Origin: Symbiodinium natans
Lineage: Eukaryota > Sar > Dinophyceae > Suessiales > Symbiodiniaceae
Assembly: GCA_905221605.1 (NCBI GenBank)
Contig: CAJNDS010001057.1
Location: forward strand, 750,528-814,527
Length of the DNA stretch: 64,000 nt
Direction: 5' to 3'
Shown here piece by piece: positions 47,501 to 48,059 of the stretch; within the stretch, counting starts at the first letter, position 1, and every line of letters begins with the position of its first letter. The notes beneath the pieces are model-generated. The model had not been told where the DNA came from, made no database searches, and saw only the letters and a list, made by a program, of their open reading frames with translations. The position numbers and the translations under genes are program-made.

Positions 47501-48059
47501 AGGATACTGAGGGCAGGTGGCTGTTCAGGTGAATATCGGGATAGGTGTACAACACGCAGCCGGACGGCTAGTGGATACATCTAGAGCGATAGGTTACCAC
47601 CCCCTGGAGATAGCAACTCTGGGGATCCTTCCGATAGTTAACGTCGGGAGTGGCTTGGAATACTTGGCTAGCTACCTCGTGTTCCCCGTTGACAGGGATA
47701 CTGTTACTTCTGGTGCAACATTACAACCTACAACTGTAAATATACAACTTCTTTCTCCTCGTGTGGCCTGAGCTAGTTACTGGAGCGGGTTGCGCAAGTT
47801 TTCATTGGTTTGGACACTTCGCACAGGACTCTCCCCACCAGGATCGTCAATGGTTTAAGTCATGAATCCCGGCTTTTCTTTCACCCCAACCCCTCCTTCC
47901 CCCCCTTTCCCCGCCTCACAGCTTCCACCCAGGCACTTCTGCGCCTGCGAGCCGTGTGTCAAGCGCTGCTTGGCGCCCTCGCGGCGGGTCTGCCCCATCT
48001 GCCGCAAGCCTGCTCGGCGCCACTTGGGCTTCCGCTCGCAAGGCCTATGTGGGTTTTAA
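14522..48059 (+). CDS. RING-finger (C3HC4) protein gene carrying the giant element in an intron
   Basis: Candidate exons, in one compatible frame: 14,522-14,578 (EERWPESDTESETEPETDQ), 14,668-14,790 (acidic/Ser-rich), about 14,904-14,960 (EQEPVVDPGSASTSEPLLP), 15,191-15,223 (CDSGRICVICQ), 15,471-15,505 (DEPKTHAFIPCG) and 47,933-48,059 (HFCACEPCVKRCLAPS, then CPICRKPARR, stop TAA). Joined, the last three give C-x2-C, C-x-H-x3-C-x2-C and C-x2-C, the MULAN/IAP-type RING of E3 ubiquitin ligases at a C-terminus. Introns 15,224-15,470 and 15,506-47,932 both start GC and end CAG. The second phase matches exactly (GG|G), although the exons lie 32.4 kb apart. The 5' end is undefined, and the acidic exons are less certain than the RING exons. 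Confidence 0.62.
15130..15143. repeat. Poly-C run
   Basis: An uninterrupted C run lies just upstream of the RING exon. It may be a length-unstable sequence or an assembly-sensitive site. Confidence 0.7.
15301..15385. repeat. Telomere-type TTTAGGG tract inside a RING-gene intron
   Basis: Units GGTTTAGGGTTTAGGGT with variants (TTGAGGG, TTTCGGG) fill much of the 247-bp intron 15,224-15,470. Confidence 0.85.
15559..15563. repeat. Target-site duplication, left copy (GGACT)
   Basis: GGACT directly precedes the 5' LTR and is repeated exactly after the 3' LTR. Five bp is the usual Ty1/copia duplication length. Confidence 0.93.
15564..16250 (+). repeat. 5' LTR (687 bp)
   Basis: Begins TGTTTAG and ends CGCACA. 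It matches 47,139-47,825 at 684 of 687 positions with no gaps. It contains seven GATAG pentamers. Transcription start and polyadenylation sites cannot be read directly. Two short open frames (65 and 84 codons) are shared by both LTRs but have no family signal. Confidence 0.97.
16251..16261 (+). promoter_or_regulatory. Putative primer-binding site
   Basis: GGTTAAGAGCC abuts the 5' LTR. Its reverse complement GGCTCTTAACC reads as an anticodon arm (loop CTCTTAA, anticodon CTT). This would fit internal priming by a half-tRNA, as in Drosophila copia, here perhaps tRNA-Lys(CUU), or initiator tRNA-Met with one mismatch. Confidence 0.5.
16374..19166 (+). CDS. Retrotransposon ORF1, Gag-like, disordered plus coiled coil
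   Basis: About 930 codons from the first ATG (16,374, MSTRDSIGSSESSDSD); the frame is open upstream to about 16,269 but without an ATG. Roughly the first 600 residues are Asp/Ser/Gly/Arg-rich and look disordered. Residues about 604-826 form a long heptad-like coiled coil. A small Cys cluster (GCGCREPGEGHGTC) follows near 18,905-18,950. No enzymatic motif is visible. Its position directly after the primer-binding site and its coiled coil suggest a structural, particle-forming or RNA-binding role. The last 67 bp overlap an ORF2 frame in another register that continues the coiled coil, so the two may form one product through frameshifting. Function is inferred from position only. Confidence 0.75.
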   Translation: MSTRDSIGSSESSDSDVLGVGNRFLEDQVTAVNQDVAAADSHVRSIADAENVNFIDDGRNSGRTGMEMDSSADRDRLGLSFSGPLTVDIRSSAANNMLVSGPPPGLTDRNLEIVAAMDSVGRSGGLGYAGIADTSGTQGRDADEGLQELLAIPSIADRGDAVMQLSMLASRPVVFDPVMGATDLNEYRAGRGGIEAGNARTPTLAIEDLAGIDERMEEGPFVIPSEPVSHGTNYESTGGAKGITGSRLEMAIEDRVDSLAVSSSSDHDRTIRRNDDGIDAMMPSGELGAEGDRTRSADSGHWMGRGNGDDLVPGVYSNSATMIGNVGADPTDLELIAKGSSAVAQNVVSESDDRALSVFSSTGLSEASPGGNVEALKDVGMGQTTTIGIEWGSHGIRSTLEETGVITDMDFAKFFTDQGPGEPGSTPMTMQSDSQERWNAGIYGAEIAGVEKDRSRKMSMGSDSGHSGGRSTSLKRDSPGGSENGVGTTSKIGKMDEGLRKQRAEQAVKEMNQIAESVPAAKKSKSTEIGGPIHQAGMITPDQGSEGWGNRSPAPRSPGIGGQYEHFGIDTPPEGRGRNDEMRATSSPPRRAKMRAPADPDKSSLGEIDGRIDDLQTVVVDTQTDVAKLKVASECASAIANSSAEKADVVSKRLVECEEEVKHWKGWIESQQIDTKTTLSQELKEMSRIMDGSVSEDRMDDAMAPQLTEGAMQLARRMRRQVENVKVLKTSVTTRLKGVEERLPTAEHSADIAKQSTGTKITTLETGLNEVRRGIGVVFSSMQMRHENGTWKNERLDKVETVLNRQWDQIKIAGEELRKLKSKGSQKAGTDTASSSHCNSQGKGPGCGCREPGEGHGTCIDGAVRGETKKLSEVVLAQKEHIMTVAREVIKNRKSVAEIVANMTKVHKTCENVAARTIGWMRRETENRPG
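19130..20917 (+). CDS. Retrotransposon ORF2, Gag-like with Cys-rich zinc module and capsid-like region
   Basis: First ATG at 19,130, with the frame open back to 19,100. The N-terminal 200 residues are coiled coil. Around residue 299 is a Cys-rich module (CPVC, then CQGCGREVCGNC, then CMLC) with spacing reminiscent of RING/B-box or FYVE-type zinc clusters rather than a retroviral CCHC knuckle. The C-terminal third (about 20,440-20,900: YPALENQLFSGLKRA...FPGKPEEEALEEFMTRWD) is helical and resembles the capsid-type region of copia Gag proteins. It overlaps ORF1 by 67 bp and ORF3 by 68 bp in different registers. Likely the core Gag protein; the zinc module may bind RNA or protein. Confidence 0.7.
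   Translation: MDEKRNGEQAWVKDTVRKMEKTMESMSSRMIDEQKRVTGEFILVNARIDESARNEGVGKMRGNSAEIGKPPTMSRGRDSHGGSGGADGRARSDNARGIETSRPESAGPVVDRRIENRCIVLEQQVTKITSQLQGLTTVNERIVRENASLLSEIESMKGENKGVTESVARMVRDSRDEISKMRADLDLRGREMIELKEKNEQLEAMVREYERRLEQVKRNDSLKAELDSMWHRIGETGKQSSEYAMPAPGAGGASNAGSARPSAGATPAPRSFGDRREHGRKDRQGDGGLLGEETRIRRCPVCVRQAEMMIACQGCGREVCGNCYEYHDDLCMLCSTDRRGCDAGGYAGTGLPRPQSGRDREGDDARFRNPVGGGYSTFKDTRGMEKCNEISIAKEPSSGEVGLWLGDVAHTAKAAYLYDGDYAYTQVLRVRERSEAMIDMELKYPALENQLFSGLKRAIKSESLSAKVKMEMYKTQQVGDGKPMTAMRLLTLIVKHVEIPIAKESQVLYDGLSSTKVMTFPGKPEEEALEEFMTRWDLAHTNLIGLKGNTWSEQQLGWMLHSKVQRVQVLNHDIEAWRLLPDEAKTHMAAKENQG
20850..21494 (+). CDS. Retrotransposon ORF3, Gag C-terminus with CCCH-type zinc fingers
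   Basis: Frame open from 20,850; the first ATG is at 20,925. The sequence continues Gag in a +1 register relative to ORF2. It has a basic, Gly/Ser-rich stretch followed by two CCCH-type motifs at about 21,215-21,380: C-x7-C-x6-C-x3-H (CYPYTRGTCPMTAADCKHSH) and C-x8-C-x4-C-x3-H (CFEHFRYGSCRNDKCKMLH). Such fingers bind RNA, so they probably replace the CCHC nucleocapsid knuckle normal in copia Gag. The frame ends at a TAG (21,492) while the ORF4 frame is open through the same place, permitting a -1 shift into Pol. Confidence 0.68.
   Translation: MRHGDCFRTRPRHIWLRKRIKDRLEMWRADKNIDEASMRVSRQAFTSGYAAMPAQQGSYRAPVNRRSAYADDRPRSSSPAGGNSYGRGISVGRGRDGLSQAGRADDPKNRYGSKSPFGKRGVCYPYTRGTCPMTAADCKHSHDIYLYSQAEEVLKKAGYCFEHFRYGSCRNDKCKMLHEAIPNSIREAFETVEIEQKETRPSSPHADGEGPSFR
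21545..26653 (+). CDS. Retrotransposon Pol part 1: protease, methyltransferase-like, integrase with inserted oxygenase-like domain
   Basis: 1,702 codons from ATG. Order: aspartic protease (D164-S-G in MIDSGCAMDL); a C5-methyltransferase-like segment (SAM-site-like HICCGKSRG at 541-549, GPPCR with Cys598, IEQP with Glu669); a Cys-rich patch (CAACKADSSGVCGFC); an integrase zinc region (HLLTHLPKNMHCVAC); an integrase core with Asp1013 (TADTIV), Asp1074 (YADGAGEF) and a Glu at 1105 (IAE); a 2OG-Fe(II)-oxygenase-like domain, about 1260-1430, with H1336-x-D1338, H1407 and R1418 (H-x10-R); and the integrase tail SPGLFLGYALQPGG from about 1496. The oxygenase-like block lies between integrase core and tail. 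Protease and integrase are certain, the two extra enzymes are inferred from motifs. It overlaps ORF5 by 52 bp. Confidence 0.85.
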   Translation: MPVVRQGDDSAEGTLRGILVTTTGRERVRKGNRRVKGLGSEETGIAGLDICYWKGHTADKMVRKCKNVHKKGYEHDVKRYPVIEEAKARLRGISLAEEVVLDILAGEQGEEGKDASRLADRIVEECRRIGIVDERFRVDSREDSQPAASAQHCLPPVMRRWMIDSGCAMDLIAEADLTQDEKDMAIEAKKVRFNTANGNTTSKQEICMDIQGMPETMRIRMLESTPAVLSMGRRCMKMGYSFHWLAGANPVFVKPDSSLIVLKVIGDIPYMVDRMSTVVSESERSDYHIYPAMPAPLAIELPVRGNSSPRRIGEKQDECSPKSVDSDTDRDIEEEPIGKAANDDGRLLDKWMLTGNKAVCFHNKPRTKACDPWFETLRFPEIHALVPRFAERCRSKRVYKDGKTVAEWIDWVDKYSEGENREAEEELWTGKTMFKIEGLTYEGADAGEAAQSDSVKVRKHILDRIATDETTGLNNLLMMLDKTIGTSGEAETLVRIAKYLWPCAPQEILNSGMAQKPLGDTRPEILKIKHAIEGSKRVIVHICCGKSRGKFDDIATELGMSVIDIDMEENVLQSDTWWWLVKLATTNLVFCWLAGPPCRTRSVMRHRRPGPIPLRSRNGPERWGYSFISWAQKQECRDDDIIILRVCMLVVIGKARHRRLRAPTMCLIEQPQDPETYWDDTPEGGYASLWATEEWDRTSAILGTKLFSFDQGPMGHSKKKPTTIATDAELIGWAVNLRGPGTGATNDGDDRSKGEMSESQNWSEWAPGLVRAIKETMRKHHRISSVVEKGIDERNRETTTEQDDGDGRLRTIFYCAACKADSSGVCGFCERALSPEQIEAGQSARNMTDAEFQLIHGMKKSPDDDLRIAEQVVAVPGEEESAENGGELDDDIDLPGIADEEQARRGVGEPPKDDSAGDMGEVEQAKAEDGPADQVRVADRIGEGIGSSKTVSIRRARYSPEYAKSTEHLLTHLPKNMHCVACRQGKAINVPFNRGEGITDKGAEKFGERVTADTIVLRSNKDKGIRGENNAIVMFDFKTQWIHCTPVKSRGTDEFVRAINEFRGPDMVVHLYADGAGEFSKACDVIGTCRATSTPGLPRTNSIAELKVKEVIYGGRVLLRQAGLEPKWWPYAVQTFCFHRNVQQVDGVSPYGKRHGNEQDKVKLIPFGALVNYLPIAEKPRKAGKEDAALLERGDPENDALEILGADEDVSSMALPSETKETKEQRSQREEELREIDRRALDMVMTQDFDVQHAKDIILKFTSIEKGIAKNSRSMATGRGFIVLGLYAYGGKVGITNSAKEYPGIAMVCCELIAKCFPEATFTTVIVSVGTRMGPHKDKFNESQTYNFVVPVSERAGEAMIWTEEEQCASEGGKAAGIEKEVLPGKWIWGRTRKVDSGLKFNPRVWHATEDALAPEDRVIAVGYTLAAGKKASVDDKWKLMRLGFRLDEHFATLADGLCQAACADDGGDGEEYVDHDAEEEQAYAMASKAKFDTPTSPGLFLGYALQPGGVPSGDYIVVELAHLYHGWTVPSIHRVKRIVLDEEMPNYFPMQAVADRKSRIMTATRADALARLELEREGQQGEETEEIFAEERRVRADVMRQIKCDDQHLQNGDFWEHDEIDHSWTLHHILPRKELCTPGEEVKGTGGPGDRELGPRRRTWIVYADGTSEVLDEDRMKGKKKITKKWTGCTTFWEKGSLRER
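26602..29274 (+). CDS. Retrotransposon ORF5, function unknown
   Basis: 890 codons from ATG, in a -1 register relative to Pol part 1 with a 52-bp overlap. The first 240 residues are Arg/Glu/Pro-rich. Residues about 312-435 (27,534-27,905) look like an alternating alpha/beta fold: strand TDVVIAIDAS, helix, strand ATIIWIGGK, then MWIVRSDG, a pattern reminiscent of SGNH-type hydrolases although no catalytic Ser-His pair can be assigned. Acidic segments follow, and a C-terminal part with hydrophobic strands (28,850-29,150). It sits where copia elements normally go straight from integrase to reverse transcriptase, so it is extra cargo. No homologue was recognised. Confidence 0.7.
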   Translation: MDGVHYVLGKGEPEGEIDDEAKERARGEKATGIRGVGLDYEQDMPRIERPYARSHKPNSISSAEWNRMSPGQRLRYIEGDKERIIRGERPPSAVRGQEEIGPRPAEIGVREWMERITDHGQEFSPPEYRWDPPPGMPEGGRVWAVRNNRATSYRFYGGRDKRRLELWWRVTRSANTGEVLESIEYDSCIQAEMMRNRGRYRFVVPRDIITEFWYIPDGGEDRRIRDRGEPAEPAAPASRMGDTEEVAKIINQLCSTAGIARTPSDNIIGEIMRELGEQPKVQVMGVGIEETGDNGGENVSWISGGGCVIGEGVTDVVIAIDASNEGMRTEVDRKASGWRREEGLDSTREARERVFGNVEKVITDANSRGIVATIIWIGGKSRVADELIVRMALAWDMWIVRSDGCMLGMRDGVDASCYIGVVTPCMMNAIAADMLACDHMPRDHDLMSRIVRTSDAKIDVRREQEGKAIREMIKVIKDVIDICGEEEGDSVSMACEEHEGDYLGYSSGMVTLDVDSLAQLEKGTIRGDETGGSLEKLLKIAKRRMNGGNSYWVIDMEGNDEYVNDATDREDQTLVRNYAAAAAEDGAPYISREEPRWKRCIVMNNPGREAMGEVFGPRAKHIQDLRVILVDGDDVGKIMMMKPNSRRTRHSTGGAAVAYPGEELEVGDMNSDGWIVVLTGEREDSETNRRRDQDREESSGFDDQSDVFDSEGWTLSDLEEEREPVDEAFFRAGHAETINLETMEKGECNIVMWEAERNALVLELKDDIHVPLIGYTWVRTGIAYPEDPGTSVRVSALGQLVAETMCDVIGYEVSPEREILVAIQNRNSFPITFGGRGGPIMRMEFAKGVCLRPRMRGCMMPENVKEVRRQEGVRTLCASQQDDPEPHQVG
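29200..29640 (+). pseudogene. Ty3/gypsy-type integrase fragment, decayed
   Basis: Three frames must be joined to read it. The first covers about 29,204-29,430 (LIRSDRGPEFKN, then RPCELGANERVHQEVQ), i.e. the second catalytic Asp and the Glu of a gypsy-type integrase core. The second, about 29,430-29,540, reads LVVAEYVIDNTPGPHGYTPR. The third, from about 29,537, reads LPLEKDVLRDALQFEPISDW. At least two indels break it. It is distinct from the copia integrase at 24.5-25 kb. The first Asp and the zinc region are missing. It is probably a captured relic or old nested insertion. Confidence 0.7.
29567..30028 (+). CDS. Retrotransposon small ORF with CxxC zinc motif
   Basis: Open frame of about 153 codons; it opens with TTG, and an ATG lies at about 29,672. 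The N-terminal part is the tail of the gypsy integrase relic. It continues into Arg-rich sequence, then CRECRRMLEGK...CFACF, a four-Cys zinc-binding pair, and an acidic C-terminus. Its TGA stop (30,026-30,028) overlaps the ATG of the reverse transcriptase ORF as TGATG, an arrangement used for termination-reinitiation in some retroelements. Function unknown. Confidence 0.5.
   Translation: MQFEPISDWDRRAHRESKKAIWAREARARERDRDSMDHGLRARRNRDEDRRRIGIKHVSNRAYKCRECRRMLEGKAKVPSLILTSMTLCFACFMNKHTTPVDNLIRQGYQNEEEEYGDGIVAVPAIQVDADQEDSWEEVAEDGDCRQRENVNH
30028..31680 (+). CDS. Retrotransposon Pol part 2: reverse transcriptase and N-terminal RNase H
   Basis: 550 codons from ATG. Copia-type reverse transcriptase: INPKARAALDKEWKKL at the start, the first catalytic Asp in MSDGESAYTQALLGG, LALYGHPDAGGFW, and the active-site motif VIYVDDF near 30,735. 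The RNase H begins at YCDADLASDKNDHRSTSG (about 31,434) with catalytic Asp and PEAEIVAL with the Glu. The frame then runs out at 31,680 while RNase H continues in the +1 register in the next ORF. RNA-dependent DNA synthesis in the particle is the expected role. The polymerase motifs are intact. Confidence 0.9.
   Translation: MATIIEDEEEDIEEVFGLVARPVTKAERAINPKARAALDKEWKKLMDQVVWIMEEVRSWKDVQREAMDRGEIAHVGRIFDICVEKNWELAEDDPLRKYKGRVVFEGCHVKDQEGKWAIFQEITSCPATLEAGKMADAYGMLPGHDIEMSDGESAYTQALLGGPKTWIRIPRDRWPDEWEGIDDPVVPLRLALYGHPDAGGFWEKHCEKAVTEVGFEFLSDWPSVFFHKELKLMLVIYVDDFKLAGPKENLAIGWEKLAKRIKLEEPRSMGRYLGCLHTASAIPFRSPFEPRHEWTKIIEPKKEPPNFVGKAEAKEDSPDEIRILRYDVTDFMKQCVDRYQELCSTAYPKPLDKAKTPYLDESRPEFDENPVDDKVNEIMGIAKYELPDDGPGVLKEHAPAVLMKILYGARVGRYDLLRPVQVLASRLTTWTHLCDKRMHRLISYINETTTTSLYGWVGDRIGDIRLVLYCDADLASDKNDHRSTSGVYLCLQGPHTFVPIAAYCKKQTSCSKSTPEAEIVALHDGITKQGIPGLALYEGEYRTLDSGRRQ
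31598..32488 (+). CDS. Retrotransposon ORF7: C-terminal RNase H plus unknown domain
   Basis: From ATG 31,598, +1 relative to the reverse transcriptase ORF with 83 bp overlap. It holds the second half of copia RNase H: VAEDNEAAVRVI (third catalytic Asp), NPNMRYLSRTQRVDIARL (last Asp) and YQAANMMTKAI. The remaining 190 residues are unrelated to RNase H. They include hydrophobic strands (DGIVVIAPK, GIGIVLINRSD) and basic helices, possibly an alpha/beta module like those in ORF5 and ORF9. A +1 slip near CTT-GAT (about 31,659) would join the halves. Without it the RNase H is split. Confidence 0.8.
   Translation: MASRNREYRGWHYMKENIEPLIVAEDNEAAVRVIVSGKNPNMRYLSRTQRVDIARLNQFYEAVMFTFVNCPTEYQAANMMTKAINEAREWLRDMYTTAHFGEEEFGNATGTILAMPACRGVSQNQLEYDIRDNVGIAKSIVGRWIIWEMVWDIKHSPILEVDEAIVGECDGIVVIAPKRVDSPSRLARGAELKLGRKDQSAADSLALLVDRVIAAGIGIVLINRSDAAISEGIARILAARGKLARMRGKTQIGELHDKGEDVQCTIYINEESKARIGSSDTVNIEALCNALQRRLE
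32566..34044 (+). CDS. Retrotransposon ORF8, function unknown
   Basis: 492 codons from ATG. It starts Arg/Asp/Ser-rich and then shows helical segments (MIDFLEKVFSDADRYLKAET, MRVHKIMYLWEVLRCTRRN). A Gly/Pro-rich linker (KPPPQASPGVGNLS) precedes a globular-looking part (PIAISVGGVYDVTNGSKDP, then helices). No catalytic motif or known family is visible. The ORF lies downstream of RNase H, where envelope-like or accessory ORFs sit in other LTR elements, but there is no signal peptide or membrane segment to suggest an envelope protein. The last 152 bp overlap ORF9 in the +1 register. Confidence 0.65.
   Translation: MGEMFGSVSLSERDRDIGSREDPGTASSSRTIGIRWQRPEHQARDAGERERCDRAQAMIDFLEKVFSDADRYLKAETEDGVPGVTTYSYLPAGTKEREQARIHWMLEGNLEVQEVWARRAIPSQFKDDADFKKWMSSGIAGVRAEEAQAKTAKKGGKRSAVGYDVDRMRVHKIMYLWEVLRCTRRNPEAWIREKIPLIAATVTDATDYLERVIANWDRPRSHGGATKPPPQASPGVGNLSKEKLNDLIGVRLARGMDVPGCAMPTAGTGGDVDTPWAPKFIGATDETEKSFQKGRSYERMIAGVAPIAISVGGVYDVTNGSKDPFRASWGGISRKTLDWAEIHMDDTEKSPFDDAIKGMMTWLAVRPLKYAIPPSQVAERIAVSHKSSEEKLKIWTEAPPKIKVIGMADEIMGAYESQYLKRGRDVMEEFRRSEGGEKRIRSYGECSKWTDEGVSGYTVMADRGTDISSTPVALVPGRRSGRISGGPGRRGD
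33893..46318 (+). CDS. Retrotransposon ORF9, giant 4,141-codon ORF of unknown function
   Basis: Uninterrupted for 12.4 kb from ATG. Visible parts: residues 90-200, WIFHGTSLEALWSMIASGG, then GCWFGRSICGTASYS, resembling the HGT motif of ADP-ribosyltransferase folds (PARP/KptA); about 580-700, an alpha/beta module (VTNIVVVLAPAG, NVIWVGPGNF); about 860-1000, acidic then Lys/Glu-rich; a first zinc cluster C1638/C1641/C1665/C1668 (CHAC...CPVC); about 1780-2400, a helical region; about 2466-2883, a long coiled coil; a second zinc cluster near 3567 (CVHCLACHC...CPMCC); and a basic, Ser/Arg-rich C-terminus. No membrane segments were seen. An intact frame of this length in a young element implies selection. 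A particle, tether or regulatory role cannot be decided. Confidence 0.8.
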   Translation: MANAANGQMKEYLDTLSWQIGGPTSVLHLLHWSLAEEVVAFPEVQADGGIKDVKEHFTDSRCMWVPTKAEYAGAEKLNQEMSVGNEEFNVPGWIFHGTSLEALWSMIASGGIDRSHPLVTWTTGAPSVNDSAGCWFGRSICGTASYSTWHSLGNGWIVRVLAGFRRIGKNVKMDVGTRRSSVPDGQIRMDVDRVEIDGVLFCFMRATKVVGHALICRPKHPGLGANSHLMREMSALMEKHPQGVERLYWRYHLEKRAIIGPARGPLPERPVDWKMEHEFLHREGDENVTKVVEQPTGSRSGLIELMRGWIAELPSYYPVDSEWANVIRLLEYMGIEAPMATGHDSAVVKMPWRSFVGPAIYRRCVESSGIEEKVMESANKATHHIGKVLEMADVGSIVLGIEKAPRKYGWNRPEDVDQSWAFEAQAWAAIIGIGMGGVGGRLMEPALSSELESAVETYEWMFDIATAFHERKAAELVTWWAEGMKPPLQLRCSADQKTYVHIIIPEGIEGVSNKKNPASPGEVREWIALLLKAHGDYGKAAESMSFMTHKLTGTQEMTYQGAYKKVQEVCKECVSKGMGGNQVTNIVVVLAPAGMAAGNARRAIDEVRRFETMDDDTKTKVARETRETIRKVNANVIWVGPGNFEENGFPTNHRVREEAKELIRAGEAMDKLMKKSGIITLPWNVMRTAFPRMGVDAGKLYISAGRTFGFWAQILFISMFGMMWPTPRDMELYDRETSAIREVISEEGRDSIGEVGVWLRRWIEVAKADRSLKTKVIVPETKITGATESLRTSDRQGVYTEMAARIDESVWKTMCGKSEAHCVSAGDRGSWHRMKVIIYTAAGFHMKDPEYQALRAMAAIGQMKAMADDAEMMEDDAESDGEEDDAMGEDRPENQSAREGDASITEECKEGSDGGFATVRSRSEQKKAKKEDREAKKRKELLESAQELANQRQEKQARDEKRKSAGEKAGDGRDGGALRGTAGIGDQGDRPPAPPVPTRGDTKGAVMQAPRWKGGAGTGSNIKTLSDLKSEQEYSDRERQQETRSRDSGEGPMVIGSGGTVGVVADGKELDRVECVGTGESGGILRLRMEEEGSPVIEAPWPRNTKAGQVLGEGHLIEMQHWIRCYGAPPMAWTTIVVQVIRRMIRATCPREVTDEITPKEVYDVVKAGIYDSQVLSGTRPGAEPSYTGIALGTLMRSRILNVESNVGGMRKWVEQFYRGWMGMNGILGTVPELRADGGRLGRPGHKPTSISPPPSEPRVKPTSNDADEIEVEMRWTIYNVMIEPETLSLGYEELEMLWETKLFEVVQRAGEHLIDRVMTRMEAGTGGYPDSMDVADMVEEVTKQGFGSETGGITPLNNIEFSNYVVRIWLAKFVRTMILEDMKFPREWANTMAWWIAQNMMLVKPETDIVEIIGNDSTLFEEIISSMRRIESMGQGYPADYYRWLEEIKEDALKEALKGRRSATGIRPEPLDSVAEAEEHGVNAREAKDAAMQIDAGGEMNKPESPDMDSKMEGVEAHEAMEPDSENERGQGFSELFGHGVDTIADREEDSHVARQNPEIYRRVVEDVWNQKHNFPFPWLDEARAERDELVKKMTDVVHERVTRENPIEESNTRGSGIHSFSEPVEWLRRICWGYHCHACFAWWLGYTGVDSNGEAFPCEGAVCPVCEKELGQVGKYSTLVKGRPPSVVLAAIVQNSYLPEYDPRRIVARLTERLAAEGMPWEEIDLFEPHELMVAAGIVVVDKPEAKLDFMDVIMTLGKIATDESGVLPEWNLDRCLERPQAPELMEDSVEPDARRRLRMAAASLRESPNWREEIQAIARDYRVEGMGFWRANPDVRREQWRRATEIAIERRASNLGPMELDRELRAQRVREVTQRLGPEVSDRLLIRGVNFSIFNLEDLMYKVLKDVTIEDLMAGLNSAGAGTVAAEIKKRIEQHQGRRPEFANITNMKLGEVVRKQYQEQLELKFRPEDIQRWKPDRRREEIKKLPLWARCTMQRILLGGIRDKGANPSRIERRLYAYLQLIDFTLAEECNEPEDEEAGGVKKRGRNWQEVIKPEEMQEKIMIPHYKMNYRIARRRSTWEAVVEAAEAGQSWMIHSADGAVIRNTSWVTWTRDEGEGIGATVFNPIDYLTQTKKAAIRAMVERDKAEGDYHPNLYTEEAARGRTQYFPAHELVNALLVDSLRVTLTDRASKLCASAIFKNWVPQFERRDRLMAELHAVQVLLDGVVRSANQMPMVHPHMMYGLATLTKLRDFYAAMREAAEFYGLGSRPLGTIVADASMKEPMHPLERPEMMATNVRDVMRSMASALILTEMPETWEGLTLAEYKDRQERAAVEMDEQDRRMGWDRMRERAMTGHERKYNTAVIRQDPDDSKAVMLNMSLVAANPITAHRAPTANIRSDRVEHGRDVPGELRADRFLTGDIEAEPTHRPFMIQADRMRASMESVVTKIIDGTLISTQKGKENMTDRERLQEAEDRIKQLKFRLTNVAVRLVMVGLIDEDEDDPLCEEFDEDYERRKYYSDEEWKNIKEAEVQLGERDILVMRRRDLRGMPREEVVARMIAKLADKVSEVEKCKWVIGRMAEERMDKAGIAAEVRARAIEDKAKIEDLSRQLEDMKVEPRGGGRTDVGHKGIESMHAENEYHKLKEELAVAVHERDRLARRVGELETAAENNAKLTAEVEVHLRERREELRRIGAINEMRDEFRALRDRMEKTALSGSGVTSSEGTSEESKIAGDRRVKELESELEELKKEYKATKQAGQEQGQEFSELKKTLQETAKRRDDEEKERETMRKQAEENLKKYQDKESELRDSLQKIEEREAALKDARDKLERAEERLRGYQTMDDELKESRRRAQESEAAMKKAMDRIRQLEDQLPKTEKEKDTEDQGAEKDSQKGATTPDVKTDPDPTKDSQEPDKMDDEHAAADDSMNTVDPKTSAGTTNYESAIPESARNFGGPIEQYSLGGRAAMVELDNPVKGARIYKVKENFEVGRDTSSTEERGYGMAASKSLKGIMDSAGIKREQVEKIKGDEEAEWRFQEDLIRRAKADKRDIEDKPGMSRMSRSFREIQRRNAAVMGEINKKVMLQTSNTVKGDPAHGRWELTLIPTGNRDADGNEMMRNSDEEVMLLPIVEQTTRVENLEKYKMVLERIVSQLAEETRMVMGIEKGKPEELVTATGVSNDSVTTWTGATLNELGIKGEVTEIEKPYPANVYIEMARIVAELAAWGGDAYPVQRGDRRNMRRSTQEAMLDGSEIDKGNGIEYALWAEQHHGGGIAWSRIRKEVDERSLYRLRRGDEYRIAYLSQFYGIEITSKVYRCPKTKELKVGIPLAVRPTSGMRMPRNVAMLKSWAGDRVEGQKEERESLWFRLHPADLPCTGYMVVGDAQWQEYAKDGIVWPEAGHSGVIVEGWHRDDMRNPLRGSQMTLKAHWTKYSVEPSDMSSIHGLEFPQGGMPEWLYDSLRLAAVRGRRIGIAIDMRMFTLIGGDVVVTRSGRFMLLGPVPMACWKAVWFEDTYTALYMRDCELDMLADDRGDPQVNRDRLSTTLGTDEYRERVRWIMAEMTEECVHCLACHCRMAKGIVICPMCCKPMPSYPDYLMGMNLWEITDRKATMGRKTMWKTKLQEALDRAGIKVPFRMVAERIDMIERDVVAGILASLNPAEDWYLGFRAGLWPEYEIAASRPGVYRFAMEEAAIHAMMLDRELATSFGKILNFEYNQSGTDHSGIVDAPDFQQALETVAARAVVTARQRFFSMHAGCLRRGGQFMSYQLLIAMAAGFNSPLWGNNAWAKSTRDMMVQTANSCLEIMERIVAETKRDPTQPMAKHMKFDTEGIPFNATWGEIKGKKNKLHGYSHAAGSAIRNLGLRRERSETGPVNEVYWCSVPMGGMMMNWASMGVAGHSRDEAQPEARAANAGTAYPIAGVSLVELNEKGWPKRIESKGTRTVDVELRDETGKRQEPLTRAESSSPIQLKERGGARADGAEPKARTRSPLDRERRDIIRWPKYAMSDDSSVRSSSLGWGKGRDRDRADDRGGRYGWMPTVPRFAEGTKMADRGRGKGSLLERTRAQRGGHVTGPETEDESAMSEALNPEFRGTETTSTNRANMGVETGDDASDASAGDPVKGKGKHGRPLMWRPRRDRQ
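46319..47126 (+). other. 3' non-coding region of the retrotransposon
   Basis: About 0.8 kb without a meaningful frame. It holds nine GATAG pentamers. A degenerate 20-mer of the form GGCTnnnCACCAnTnAGnCC occurs three times (46,531-46,550; 46,578-46,597; 46,657-46,676), with a shorter relative at 46,375-46,387. It may act in RNA packaging, export or reverse transcription. Confidence 0.6.
47127..47138 (+). promoter_or_regulatory. Polypurine tract
   Basis: GAAAACGGGGGG directly abuts the 3' LTR. It is the expected plus-strand primer site for reverse transcription, with one C interrupting the purines. Confidence 0.8.
47139..47825 (+). repeat. 3' LTR (687 bp)
   Basis: Same length and ends as the 5' LTR and differs at three substitutions only: A47,279, T47,347 and G47,785. 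Confidence 0.97.
47826..47830. repeat. Target-site duplication, right copy (GGACT)
   Basis: Exact repeat of 15,559-15,563 directly after the 3' LTR. Confidence 0.93.
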